Origin: Poseidonibacter lekithochrous
Lineage (GTDB): Bacteria; Campylobacterota; Campylobacteria; Campylobacterales; Arcobacteraceae
Length of the DNA stretch: 64,000 bases
Assembly (NCBI RefSeq): GCF_018861145.1
Contig: NZ_JAHKQT010000003.1
Coordinates: forward strand, 62,001 to 126,000
Direction: 5' to 3'
Shown here: positions 55,345 to 63,340 of the stretch, one piece after another
Position numbering within the stretch: position 1 is the first letter of the stretch
How the letters are laid out: the number at the start of each line of letters is the position of its first letter
Notes under the pieces: model-generated
Told to the model about the DNA's origin: nothing
Seen by the model: only the letters and a program-made list of their open reading frames with translations
The model's database searches: none
Program-made: the position numbers and the translations under genes

Positions 55345-56172
55345 ATGTTAAAAAATATTTTAAAATTTACGATGGTAGGTGCATTAGCACTTGGAATTAC
55401 TGCTTGTACAGATACAAAAGAATCTAAAAAAAGTACAGAATCAAAAGTTGAAGCTAAACAAACAACAATCAAAATTGGAGCAACACCAGTTCCACATGTT
55501 GAGATTTTAGAAGCTGTTAAACCACTTTTAAAAGCTAAAGGTTATGATTTAGAAATAGTTGAATTTACTGATTATGTAACTCCAAATATTGCAGTTGATG
55601 AAGGTGAGTTAGATGCAAACTTTTTTCAACATTTACCATATTTAGAAGAGTTTAATAAAAATAAAAATACTAATTTAGTAAAAACTGTTAATGTTCACTT
55701 AGAGCCAATGGGATTATATTCGAATAAAATCAAAGCGTTAAGTGAATTAAAAGATGGTGCATCAATTGCAGTTCCAAATGACCCAACAAATGAAAGTAGA
55801 GCTTTAGATATTTTAGTTAAAGAAGGTCTATTAAAATTTAAAGATGTTGATTTTAAAACAGTAGTAGATATTATTGAAAATCCTAAAAACCTTAAAATTA
55901 AAGAGTTAGATGCTCCACAATTACCAAGAGTTTTAGATGAAGTTGATGCTGCTATTATTAATACAAATTATGCATTAGCTGCAAACTTAAATCCATTAAA
56001 AGATGCTCTTGTTATTGAATCAAAAGATTCTCCTTATGCAAATATTGTTGTAGTTAAAAAAGGAAATGAAAATAAAGAGTATATTAAAGCTTTAAATGAA
56101 GTAATAAACTCTGATGAAATTAAAAAATTTATAAATGAAAAATATCAAGGTTCTATCGTAGAAGCTTTCTAA
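55345..56172 (+). CDS. metQ: Methionine ABC transporter substrate-binding lipoprotein
   Basis: A 275-residue NlpA/MetQ lipoprotein. The signal ends in GITAC, giving Cys21. The mature protein starts with a charged linker, then TTIKIGATPVPHVEILEAV, DYVTPNIAVDEGELDANFFQHLPYLEEF and AIINTNYALAANL, characteristic of MetQ. The order metN-metI-metQ is standard. A GGGGAT...ATCCCC hairpin follows. Confidence 0.95.
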   Translation: MLKNILKFTMVGALALGITACTDTKESKKSTESKVEAKQTTIKIGATPVPHVEILEAVKPLLKAKGYDLEIVEFTDYVTPNIAVDEGELDANFFQHLPYLEEFNKNKNTNLVKTVNVHLEPMGLYSNKIKALSELKDGASIAVPNDPTNESRALDILVKEGLLKFKDVDFKTVVDIIENPKNLKIKELDAPQLPRVLDEVDAAIINTNYALAANLNPLKDALVIESKDSPYANIVVVKKGNENKEYIKALNEVINSDEIKKFINEKYQGSIVEAF

Positions 56173-56174
56173 TT

Positions 56175-56202
56175 TAAAGGGGATTTATTCTTATCCCCTT
56201 TA
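56175..56202 (+). terminator. Hairpin after metQ
   Basis: TAAAGGGGAT and ATCCCCTTTA form a 10-bp stem with an 8-base loop. It lacks a long T-run, so it may be a weak terminator. Confidence 0.6.
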
Positions 56203-56271
56203 ACAATAACTCTTAAAATCTAAATCAAAACATTATTCTTCGCTTTAACATATTAGTTATACACTTTTAGT

Positions 56272-56277
56272 TATAAT
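56272..56277 (+). promoter_or_regulatory. Candidate -10 element for murI-dnaX
   Basis: A perfect TATAAT within TTAGTTATAATC, 26 bases before the murI TTG start. AAAGG follows at about 56292. Confidence 0.5.
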
Positions 56278-56302
56278 CTATAAATTTAATTAAAGGTTTT
56301 AT

Positions 56303-57088
56303 TTGAAAGTAGGTGTGTTTGATTCTGGACTTGGTGGATTAACTGTTATTAGTGCAATTCAAAAAGTTTTCAAAGGTGCAGATATCTTTTATATAGCTGA
56401 CACTGCATATGCTCCTTATGGAGAAAAAACAACCCAACAGATTTTAGAACGTTGTGATAATATTACTAACTACTTATTGCAAAAGCATGATATTGAAGCT
56501 TTAGTAGTTGCTTGTAATACTGCAACTTCTGCTGCTATTGAGCATTTAAGAAAAAAATTCCCTTTCTTAATAGTAATAGGAACAGAACCTGGAATAAAAC
56601 CTGCTCTTTTAATTTCTAAGACTTCAAAAATTGGAGTTTTAGCAACACCTTCAACTTTAAAAGGTAATAAATATCAAGAGTTGGTAAATGAATTATCAAG
56701 TATTAAAAAAGTAAAGCTTTATGAGCAAGCTTGTATTGGATTGGTTGAGCAAATTGAAAAAGGTGAAATTGATTCAGAAAAAACATTTAAAATGCTAGAA
56801 AAATGGTTAAATCCTATGAAAGAGAATAGTGTAGATACTATTGTTTTAGGATGTACTCATTATCCTTTAGTTCATAATGTAATAAAAAAGATCATGGGCG
56901 AAAATACAAACTTAATACAAACAGGTGATGCAATAGCAAATAGACTTATATCCTTGAGTTTAGAAAAAGAGCATAAAAATCAAGGTGATTTAAGTATTTC
57001 TATTTGTCATACTGGTGAAATTAACAAAAATATGATAGAAAGAATTTTAGATAATAAAAAAATTATAATTAGGAAATGTGATATATGA
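56303..57088 (+). CDS. murI: Glutamate racemase
   Basis: Makes D-glutamate for peptidoglycan. The 261 residues show GVFDSGLGGLTV (4-15), the catalytic Cys71 in VVACNTATSAA, GTEPGIKPAL and the second cysteine in VLGCTHYPLV (about 182). The start is TTG with AAAGG upstream. It overlaps dnaX by four bases (ATGA). Confidence 0.96.
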   Translation: MKVGVFDSGLGGLTVISAIQKVFKGADIFYIADTAYAPYGEKTTQQILERCDNITNYLLQKHDIEALVVACNTATSAAIEHLRKKFPFLIVIGTEPGIKPALLISKTSKIGVLATPSTLKGNKYQELVNELSSIKKVKLYEQACIGLVEQIEKGEIDSEKTFKMLEKWLNPMKENSVDTIVLGCTHYPLVHNVIKKIMGENTNLIQTGDAIANRLISLSLEKEHKNQGDLSISICHTGEINKNMIERILDNKKIIIRKCDI

Positions 57089-59076
57089 GTGAATTAGGAC
57101 AAGAAAGAAAAGTATTAGCTTTAAAATATAGACCTCATAGATTTGAAGATTTAGTAGGTCAAAGTACTGTATCTCAAACTTTATCATTAGCATTAGATTC
57201 AAATAGATTATCTCATGCCTACCTTTTTAGTGGATTAAGAGGAAGTGGTAAAACTTCAACTGCTAGAATAATGGCAAAAGCATTATTATGCTCAGAAGGA
57301 CCTACTTCTAGACCTTGTGAAGTTTGTGATAACTGTGTTAGTTCAAATGCAAATAGACATTTAGATGTTATTGAAATGGATGCTGCATCAAATCGTGGAA
57401 TTGATGATATAAAAGATTTAATAGAGCATACTAAATATAAACCAAGTTCTGCAAGATTTAAAGTATTTATAATCGATGAAGTTCATATGCTGACTACTCA
57501 AGCTTTTAATGCACTTTTAAAAACATTAGAAGAACCTCCTGGTTTTGTAAAGTTTATACTTGCAACTACGGATCCTTTAAAGTTACCTGCTACGATTTTA
57601 AGTAGAACTCAACATTTTAGATTTAATAAAATCTCAGATACAGATGTAGTACATCATTTATCACATATTTTAAATGAAGAAAGTATTGACTTTGATACAG
57701 ATGCCCTAGAAATTGTAGCAAGAAGTGGTCAAGGAAGTTTAAGAGATACTTTAACTTTATTAGACCAAGCAATTATTTTCTCACGTGGAAGAATAACAAC
57801 TTCGACAGTTGTGGATATGTTAGGATTAATAGATCCTAAACTTATGGATGATATATTTCATGTGATTTTAAATAAAGGTGAAATAACAACAATTATAAAA
57901 GAATTAGAAAATTATGATGTATCACAAATATGTGATGAAATGACAATTTATTTAAAAGATAAGATGATTAATAAAGATGCTAAATTTGATTTACTTTTAT
58001 TTGATAGATTTTTTAGAATAATAAGTGATGCAAAACATCTTTTAGCTATAAACTCTGATGGTGGATTTGTATTAATTTTAACATTAATGAAAATGATTGA
58101 AGCTACAAATATAAAAACAATAGAAGATATTATAGCTCAAGTTGAAGATATTAAAGTAAAAGAAGAAAGTATAAAACCTCGTGTAACTAAAGTAGTTGAT
58201 ACAAGTGTTATAGAAAATAAACCTGATGAAATAAAGCCTATTGTAGAAGAAACTCCTTCTTTTGAATCAAATATAACTGAAGAAATAATGGAAAGTATTC
58301 CTGAAACAAAAATTGAAGAAGTTACCCAAGCTGATAAAATTCTGATTGAAACTACTTCAATGGTAGATTTATCTGTAATTGATTCAATTCCTGAGGTTTC
58401 ATATCCTACTCCTTTTGATGATTTACCAACAACTAGAAATGAAGTAGTTAATGTTGAGAAAGCAGTTGAAAGTTCAGAAATAAAAGTTGAAGAAATAATA
58501 GAAGAACATAAAGAAATAAATTTACATCAAGAAGTTGAGGTTGTACCAATTGAAGAACCAGAACTTGAAGAAAAAAATGAATTGTATGAACAACTAACAT
58601 CAAAAGTTTATGATAGAGATTATACTTTAGGTGAATGTTTTGAAAATAACTTTATTTTTAATGGATATGAAGACAATAAACTTTCAATTCTATCTTATGC
58701 CCAAGGTGATGATCGGAAATTTTTATATAAACACTTTGCATTAATTAGAACATTTGCTCAAGATGTTTATGGGAATGATGTAGAATTAGACTTTAAAAAG
58801 GAAGAGGCCTCCAAAACTGTAAATAAGAGTATAGAAAAAACTACTACAGAAGTTGGAAAAGTAGAAGAAATTGAAGACTCAAATATAGAAGATACAGGTT
58901 CAATGATTGAAGAAGTTGAAATGAGTTCAGGATGTGTTGCTGATATGCATAAAAGTTCAACACCTACACCTTCACAGCAAGAGTTACAACTAAATGATAT
59001 TATTAATTCTCCAATGCTAAATAAGGCAAAAGAGCTTTTTGATATTAAAAAAATAACTGTAAAATCAAGATCTTAG
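57085..59076 (+). CDS. dnaX: DNA polymerase III subunits gamma/tau
   Basis: Clamp-loader ATPase and organiser of the replisome. Of the 663 residues, about 1-230 are the AAA+ core with Walker A GLRGSGKTS (50-58), the zinc module in CSEGPTSRPCEVCDNC (about 69-84), DEVHML and the SRC-like ILSRTQHFRF. The collar follows to about 360. Residues 365-490 are an unusually long acidic, low-complexity linker rich in Glu, Val and Ile. A C-terminal domain (about 500-590) resembles a tau module, followed by a second acidic linker and tail. An A7 run at 58571-58577 is followed in the -1 frame by TGA, so a shorter gamma-like product of about 497 residues is conceivable. Confidence 0.95.
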   Translation: MSELGQERKVLALKYRPHRFEDLVGQSTVSQTLSLALDSNRLSHAYLFSGLRGSGKTSTARIMAKALLCSEGPTSRPCEVCDNCVSSNANRHLDVIEMDAASNRGIDDIKDLIEHTKYKPSSARFKVFIIDEVHMLTTQAFNALLKTLEEPPGFVKFILATTDPLKLPATILSRTQHFRFNKISDTDVVHHLSHILNEESIDFDTDALEIVARSGQGSLRDTLTLLDQAIIFSRGRITTSTVVDMLGLIDPKLMDDIFHVILNKGEITTIIKELENYDVSQICDEMTIYLKDKMINKDAKFDLLLFDRFFRIISDAKHLLAINSDGGFVLILTLMKMIEATNIKTIEDIIAQVEDIKVKEESIKPRVTKVVDTSVIENKPDEIKPIVEETPSFESNITEEIMESIPETKIEEVTQADKILIETTSMVDLSVIDSIPEVSYPTPFDDLPTTRNEVVNVEKAVESSEIKVEEIIEEHKEINLHQEVEVVPIEEPELEEKNELYEQLTSKVYDRDYTLGECFENNFIFNGYEDNKLSILSYAQGDDRKFLYKHFALIRTFAQDVYGNDVELDFKKEEASKTVNKSIEKTTTEVGKVEEIEDSNIEDTGSMIEEVEMSSGCVADMHKSSTPTPSQQELQLNDIINSPMLNKAKELFDIKKITVKSRS

Positions 59077-59099
59077 CATTAACCATGTATTAATGCTAA
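59073..59099 (+). terminator. Hairpin after dnaX
   Basis: TTAGCATTAA and TTAATGCTAA form a 10-bp stem with a CCATGTA loop; the dnaX stop lies in the left arm. No T-run follows, so termination is uncertain. Confidence 0.45.
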
Positions 59100-59143
59100 A
59101 TAGTTAAACTATTAATTAATATTTAATCAAAGGAATAATTATA

Positions 59144-59986
59144 ATGAAAACTGCTTCAAAAGTATTAACACTTGCTGTTTTATTAACTACTAGCTTATTT
59201 GCAAGTGTAAGTGATAATAATGTATTAAAATTTGAAAAAGAAAGAATTTCACAAAATCCAAATGTGAAAGTTGAAAATATAAGTATAAATACGAAAAAAG
59301 AATTACCTGTAAAAGGTTGGTATGGTTATATAATAGATGTTGAAGCTACAGTAGAAAATAAAACTGTTAATGCAAAAGATATAGTGTTCTCTGATGGAAG
59401 ATATATTTCATTAGAATTAATTGATTCAGAAAATGGTAGATCTTTAAAAGATTTAGTTACACCATCTTTAACAGCAAAATATTATAATAAAGCAAAATTA
59501 ATTGCAGGTAATCATAAGGCAAAAGATAAAATTGTAGTTTTCTCAGACCCTTTATGTCCTTTCTGTATGGATTATGTTCCAGAAGTAATTAATCATGTAA
59601 ATAAAAATAAAGACTCAATCGCTTTATATTATTATCATTTCCCATTATTAAGATTACATCCAGCAGCTGATGCATTATCAAAACTAATGGAATTAGGAAA
59701 AGAAAAAGGTATAAAAGATATTGAATTAAAAGTTTATCAAGCTGATTGGGATGAGTACTTTGGTTCAAAAGAGACTGATAATAAAAAGATAATTGCAGGT
59801 TTTAATAAAGTATTTAAAACATCATTTACAGAAGATGATATTTCAACAATTGAGAGTTTAGAATCAATTGAAAATGATATTAAGATGGGTGAAGATGTAA
59901 TGGTTCAAGGAACTCCAACAATATTTGTTAATGGAGAAAAAGATACAATGCGAACTGAATATGGAAAATTAGGTAAAAATAAGTAA
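59144..59986 (+). CDS. Periplasmic thiol-disulfide protein, DsbC/DsbA-like
   Basis: A 280-residue secreted protein with signal peptide about 1-20 (ending LFAS). An N-terminal domain (about 21-120) may form a dimerisation or cap region, as in DsbC/DsbG. The thioredoxin-like domain has the redox pair Cys138-Cys141 in DPLCPFCMDYVPEV and the cis-proline in VQGTPTIFVNGE (about 255). It probably isomerises or forms disulfides in the periplasm. It lies 15 bases before hemC and a second CxxC protein lies 1.6 kb on. Confidence 0.85.
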   Translation: MKTASKVLTLAVLLTTSLFASVSDNNVLKFEKERISQNPNVKVENISINTKKELPVKGWYGYIIDVEATVENKTVNAKDIVFSDGRYISLELIDSENGRSLKDLVTPSLTAKYYNKAKLIAGNHKAKDKIVVFSDPLCPFCMDYVPEVINHVNKNKDSIALYYYHFPLLRLHPAADALSKLMELGKEKGIKDIELKVYQADWDEYFGSKETDNKKIIAGFNKVFKTSFTEDDISTIESLESIENDIKMGEDVMVQGTPTIFVNGEKDTMRTEYGKLGKNK

Positions 59987-60001
59987 TAAGGTAAGTAAAA
60001 G

Positions 60002-60940
60002 ATGGAAAAATTAGTAATTGCAACAAGAAGAAGTCAGTTAGCTTTATGGCAGTCAGAATTTGTTAAAAATGAACTACAAAAGCATTATCCAGATATGGAA
60101 ATTGTACTACAAGAGTTTATGACAAAAGGTGATAAAATTCTTGATGTTCCTTTAGCAAAAATAGGTGGAAAAGGTTTATTTACAAAAGAACTTGAAATAG
60201 CTATGTTAGAAGGAAATGCTCACTTAGCTGTACATTCATTAAAAGATGTTCCAACTGAATTTGAAGAAGGTTTACAATTAGCTGCAGTTACTAAAAGATA
60301 TGATCCAAGAGATGCCTTGTTAAGTAATAAATATTCATCTATAAAAGAATTACCAGCAGGAGCAGTTGTTGGAACTACTAGTTTAAGAAGAAGAATGGCG
60401 TTAAAACTATTACGACCTGATATTGAATTAAAAGATTTAAGAGGTAATATTAATACTAGAATTGCAAAGCTTAATGCAGGAGAATATGACGCTATTATTC
60501 TTGCATCAACAGGTGTTCAAAAACTAGGAATTGAGAATGAAGTTAAATATTTTATTCCAATTTCAACAGATGAAATGATTCCTTCAATGGGTCAAGCAAC
60601 ACTAGGAATTGAAACTACAACTGATCCTAAAGTGATTGAATTAATATCTGTTTTAAATGATAAAAATGCACATATTGAATCTACAATAGAGCGAAGTTTT
60701 GTTCATACATTAGAAGGTGGATGTCAAGTTCCTATAGGTGTAAAAGCTACGATTATTGATGATAAATCTGTTAGAGTTCAAGCAATAGTTGGAATGCCAG
60801 ATGGAAGTGAATCAATTTCTGAAGATATTACAGCAAATATTAAAAATTATGAGAATGTAGGACAAATATTAGCACAGACATTTATAGACCAAGGTGCAAA
60901 AGATTTACTTGAACGTGCTGAAAAAGTAGCTTTTAAATAA
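60002..60940 (+). CDS. hemC: Porphobilinogen deaminase (hydroxymethylbilane synthase)
   Basis: Joins four porphobilinogen units in heme synthesis. The 312 residues include RRSQLALWQSEFVK (9-22), HSLKDVPTE (about 79-87), GTTSLRRRMAL (about 124), LRGNINTRIAKL and the dipyrromethane-binding cysteine in LEGGCQVPIGV (about 241). It follows the DsbC-like gene by 15 bases and may share its transcript. Confidence 0.97.
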   Translation: MEKLVIATRRSQLALWQSEFVKNELQKHYPDMEIVLQEFMTKGDKILDVPLAKIGGKGLFTKELEIAMLEGNAHLAVHSLKDVPTEFEEGLQLAAVTKRYDPRDALLSNKYSSIKELPAGAVVGTTSLRRRMALKLLRPDIELKDLRGNINTRIAKLNAGEYDAIILASTGVQKLGIENEVKYFIPISTDEMIPSMGQATLGIETTTDPKVIELISVLNDKNAHIESTIERSFVHTLEGGCQVPIGVKATIIDDKSVRVQAIVGMPDGSESISEDITANIKNYENVGQILAQTFIDQGAKDLLERAEKVAFK

Positions 60941-61017
60941 ATTCAAAATTGTCAATATTTTCCAAGATATTTAGATATATAAATAGTATTATATAAAATA
61001 TATATAAAGGAGTAAAG

Positions 61018-61560
61018 ATGAGAATTAATGTAGAAGATACAGTTTTTTGTTTAGTTGATGTTCAAGAGAGATTATATCCTCATATGACTAATAAAGAGGA
61101 AATAGAAAAGAACTTAATAACTTTAATAAAAGGTTTAAAAATTCATTCTGTTCCATTTATTGTAAATGAACAGTATAAAAAAGGAATTGGTGAAACGATT
61201 CCAAGTTTAAGAGAATTTGTAGATGCAGATCCTCATTTTGAAAAAACTACTTTTTCTTGTTGTCAAAATGAAACAACAATGGATGCTATTAAAACTGCTA
61301 ATAAAAAAGTAGTAATTGTTGCAGGTATTGAAACACATGTATGTGTTTTACAAACTTGCATTGATTTACTTGAAGCTGGATTACAACCTGTACTTGTAAC
61401 AGATTGTGTAACTTCTAGAAAACAAAGAGATACAGATATGGCAATTAAAAGATTAATTCAAGCAGGGGTAATTCCTACAACATATGAATCACTTCTTTTT
61501 GAATTAACTGTTAATGCAAAAAATCCTGTATTTAAAGAAATTTCATCATTGGTGAAATAA
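61018..61560 (+). CDS. Isochorismatase-family cysteine hydrolase
   Basis: A 180-residue alpha/beta hydrolase of the isochorismatase superfamily. The Asp-Lys-Cys triad is visible: Asp14 in FCLVDVQERLYP, Lys76 in HFEKTTFSCC and Cys109 in GIETHVCVLQT. Such proteins include nicotinamidase, YcaC and many of unknown substrate; the DVQERLYP start resembles the YcaC group. The substrate cannot be assigned from neighbours. AAGGAG precedes the ATG, and the next gene follows by 14 bases. Confidence 0.85.
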   Translation: MRINVEDTVFCLVDVQERLYPHMTNKEEIEKNLITLIKGLKIHSVPFIVNEQYKKGIGETIPSLREFVDADPHFEKTTFSCCQNETTMDAIKTANKKVVIVAGIETHVCVLQTCIDLLEAGLQPVLVTDCVTSRKQRDTDMAIKRLIQAGVIPTTYESLLFELTVNAKNPVFKEISSLVK

Positions 61561-61574
61561 AAAAGAAGAGTTAA

Positions 61575-61958
61575 ATGAAAAGAATATTTTTTTTGATTTT
61601 TTTTATCAGTTTGTTAATAACAGGTCAAGCAAAAGAATTTAATAGTATTAAAGAGATGCCTTCGAATAAAGATATAGTTATTATGTTTAGTATTCCTTCT
61701 TGTCCTTGGTGTGCAAGACAGTTAAAAGTTTTAGAAGATATAAAAGAAACAAGAGATAATTTTGAATTTATGAAAGTTCAAGATGACAATATTATATATG
61801 ATGAATTAATGGAAAACTATGCATTTCCTGTTGAGGTTTATCCTACTTCTTTTATTGTAAATAAAGAAGAGGGTGAATTATATATTAAATATGAATTTCA
61901 GGGTTATCAAAAGAAAAGTAGTATTTTAAAAATTTTAGATAGTGATGATGAGTTTTAA
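61575..61958 (+). CDS. Secreted thioredoxin-fold protein
   Basis: A 127-residue protein with signal peptide about 1-19 (LLITGQAKEF) and a CxxC site, Cys43-Pro-Trp-Cys46, in FSIPSCPWCARQL. The cis-proline is in EVYPTSFIVNK near residue 92. It is probably a periplasmic thiol-disulfide protein, similar to SoxW or TlpA-like reductants, but the client is unknown. It follows the isochorismatase-like gene by 14 bases; a bidirectional terminator comes next. Confidence 0.82.
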   Translation: MKRIFFLIFFISLLITGQAKEFNSIKEMPSNKDIVIMFSIPSCPWCARQLKVLEDIKETRDNFEFMKVQDDNIIYDELMENYAFPVEVYPTSFIVNKEEGELYIKYEFQGYQKKSSILKILDSDDEF

Positions 61959-61980
61959 AAAATAAAGAATATATAAATAA

Positions 61981-62017
61981 AAAAGGCTTATGATTATAAA
62001 TCATAAGCCTTTTTTTA
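61981..62017. terminator. Bidirectional terminator between the thioredoxin-like gene and prpF
   Basis: GGCTTATGATT and AATCATAAGCC form an 11-bp stem with an ATA loop, preceded by an A-run and followed by a T-run. Confidence 0.92.
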
Positions 62018-62041
62018 TGGAAGTATTTACTAAATTAAATA

Positions 62042-63217
62042 CTAATCCATAGTTCCAGCAGGTACATGAACATTTCCATCCATAATAATTCTAGCACTTC
62101 TACTCATAGAAGCTTTTTCAACTATATATTTACCATCTTTTTGTGATAAAGCGGCTCCTACTTTAATAGCTCCACTTGGATGACCAAAAGTAACTGTATC
62201 TTTATCTCCACCACCTGCAGCAATATTTACAAGTGTACCAGGAATACAAGCAGCAACACCAATAGCAACTGAAGCTGTACCCATCATTGCATGATGTAAT
62301 TGTTGCATAGATAAAGCTCTAACGTGTAAATCCATTTCGTGAGCCTTAACTTCTTTTCCTGATGATGTTGTAAAGTCTTGTGCAGGACTTACGAATGCAA
62401 TTTTAGGAGTATGTTGTTGAGTAAGTGCATCAGAAGCATCTTTCATAACACCCATTTTAAGTGCACCTGCAATTCTAATTTTTTCAAATCTTTCTAAGGC
62501 TTGGGTGTCAGAATTGATATCACCTTGTAATTCAGTACCTTTGTATCCAATTTCATCAGCATTTACAAATACAGTTGGAATACCAGCAGTAATCATAGTA
62601 GCTTTAAATGTACCAACTCCCTCAACTTCTAAATCATCTACTAAATTTCCAGTAGGAAATAATTCTTCACTTGGATCAACAGGTTCTACGAATTCTAATT
62701 GAATTTCTTCAGCAGGGAAAGCAACACCATCGATTTCATAATCACCCATTTCTTTAACCATTCCATTTTCCATTGTTACGTAACAAAGAATAGTTTTTTT
62801 GATATTTGCTTGCCAAATTCTTACACAACAAACACCATTATCAGGAACATTATCAACTAAACCTTCATGAATAGCAAATGGTCCAACAGCAGAACTTAAA
62901 TTCCCACAGTTTCCACTCATATCTACAAAATCTTTATCAATTGCAACTTGACAGAAGTAGTAATCTACATCATGGTTAGCAACATCAGATTTTCCAACTA
63001 AAATAGCTTTAGAAGTAGAAGAACTAGCTCCACCCATTCCATCCATTTGTTTTTTATAAACATCAGGAGAACCTACGATTCTTTGTAAAAGTTTATCTCT
63101 TTTTTTAGAATCTTCTTGTGCTTCTTTTGGTAAGTCGGCAATATTAAAAAAAGTACCTTTTGAAGTACCACCTCTCATATATGTAGCTTTTACTTTAAAT
63201 TGTGGTTGGTATGACAT
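62042..63217 (-). CDS. prpF: 2-methylaconitate cis-trans isomerase PrpF
   Basis: Isomerises the 2-methylaconitate product of AcnD in the 2-methylcitrate cycle for propionate breakdown. The 391 residues start FKVKATYMRGGTSKGTFF and contain QMDGMGGASSSTSKAILVG, DMSGNCGNLSSAVGPFA, GIPTVFVNADEIGY and LHHAMMGTASVAIGVAA, all typical of PrpF. It follows acnD on the same strand, separated by a 123-base gap with a hairpin. AAGGAAAA precedes the ATG. Confidence 0.96.
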   Translation of the reverse strand: MSYQPQFKVKATYMRGGTSKGTFFNIADLPKEAQEDSKKRDKLLQRIVGSPDVYKKQMDGMGGASSSTSKAILVGKSDVANHDVDYYFCQVAIDKDFVDMSGNCGNLSSAVGPFAIHEGLVDNVPDNGVCCVRIWQANIKKTILCYVTMENGMVKEMGDYEIDGVAFPAEEIQLEFVEPVDPSEELFPTGNLVDDLEVEGVGTFKATMITAGIPTVFVNADEIGYKGTELQGDINSDTQALERFEKIRIAGALKMGVMKDASDALTQQHTPKIAFVSPAQDFTTSSGKEVKAHEMDLHVRALSMQQLHHAMMGTASVAIGVAACIPGTLVNIAAGGGDKDTVTFGHPSGAIKVGAALSQKDGKYIVEKASMSRSARIIMDGNVHVPAGTMD

Positions 63218-63240
63218 TTTATTTTCCTTGAGTTTATTTT

Positions 63241-63319
63241 TTAAGTGTTTAAAAGTATTTAGAAGAAATTTTTAAATTTCTTCTAAATACTTTTAGGGCA
63301 ATGCCCTAAAAGTGTTTAG
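63241..63319. repeat. Nested inverted repeats between acnD and prpF
   Basis: A perfect 21-bp inverted repeat (63251-63271 with 63274-63294, two-base loop) is joined directly to AGGGCA-A-TGCCCT (63295-63307). A third copy of the arm end, AAAAGTGTTTAG, follows at 63308-63319. The middle arm could pair with either side, giving two alternative RNA hairpins in the acnD-prpF transcript. There is no long T-run, so processing, mRNA stability or attenuation are possible roles. Confidence 0.7.
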
Positions 63320-63340
63320 TATTCTTGATATTATTTCTAA

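Noticed and set aside
58790-58806. TTTAAAAAGG in dnaX as a canonical slippery heptamer
   Set aside because: In the zero frame it reads T-AAA-AAG, not A-AAA-AAG, so P-site re-pairing would be mismatched.
59046-59052. Second A7 run near the end of dnaX as a frameshift site
   Set aside because: It lies only a few codons before the normal stop, so slippage there would hardly change the product. It also shows that A7 runs arise by chance here.
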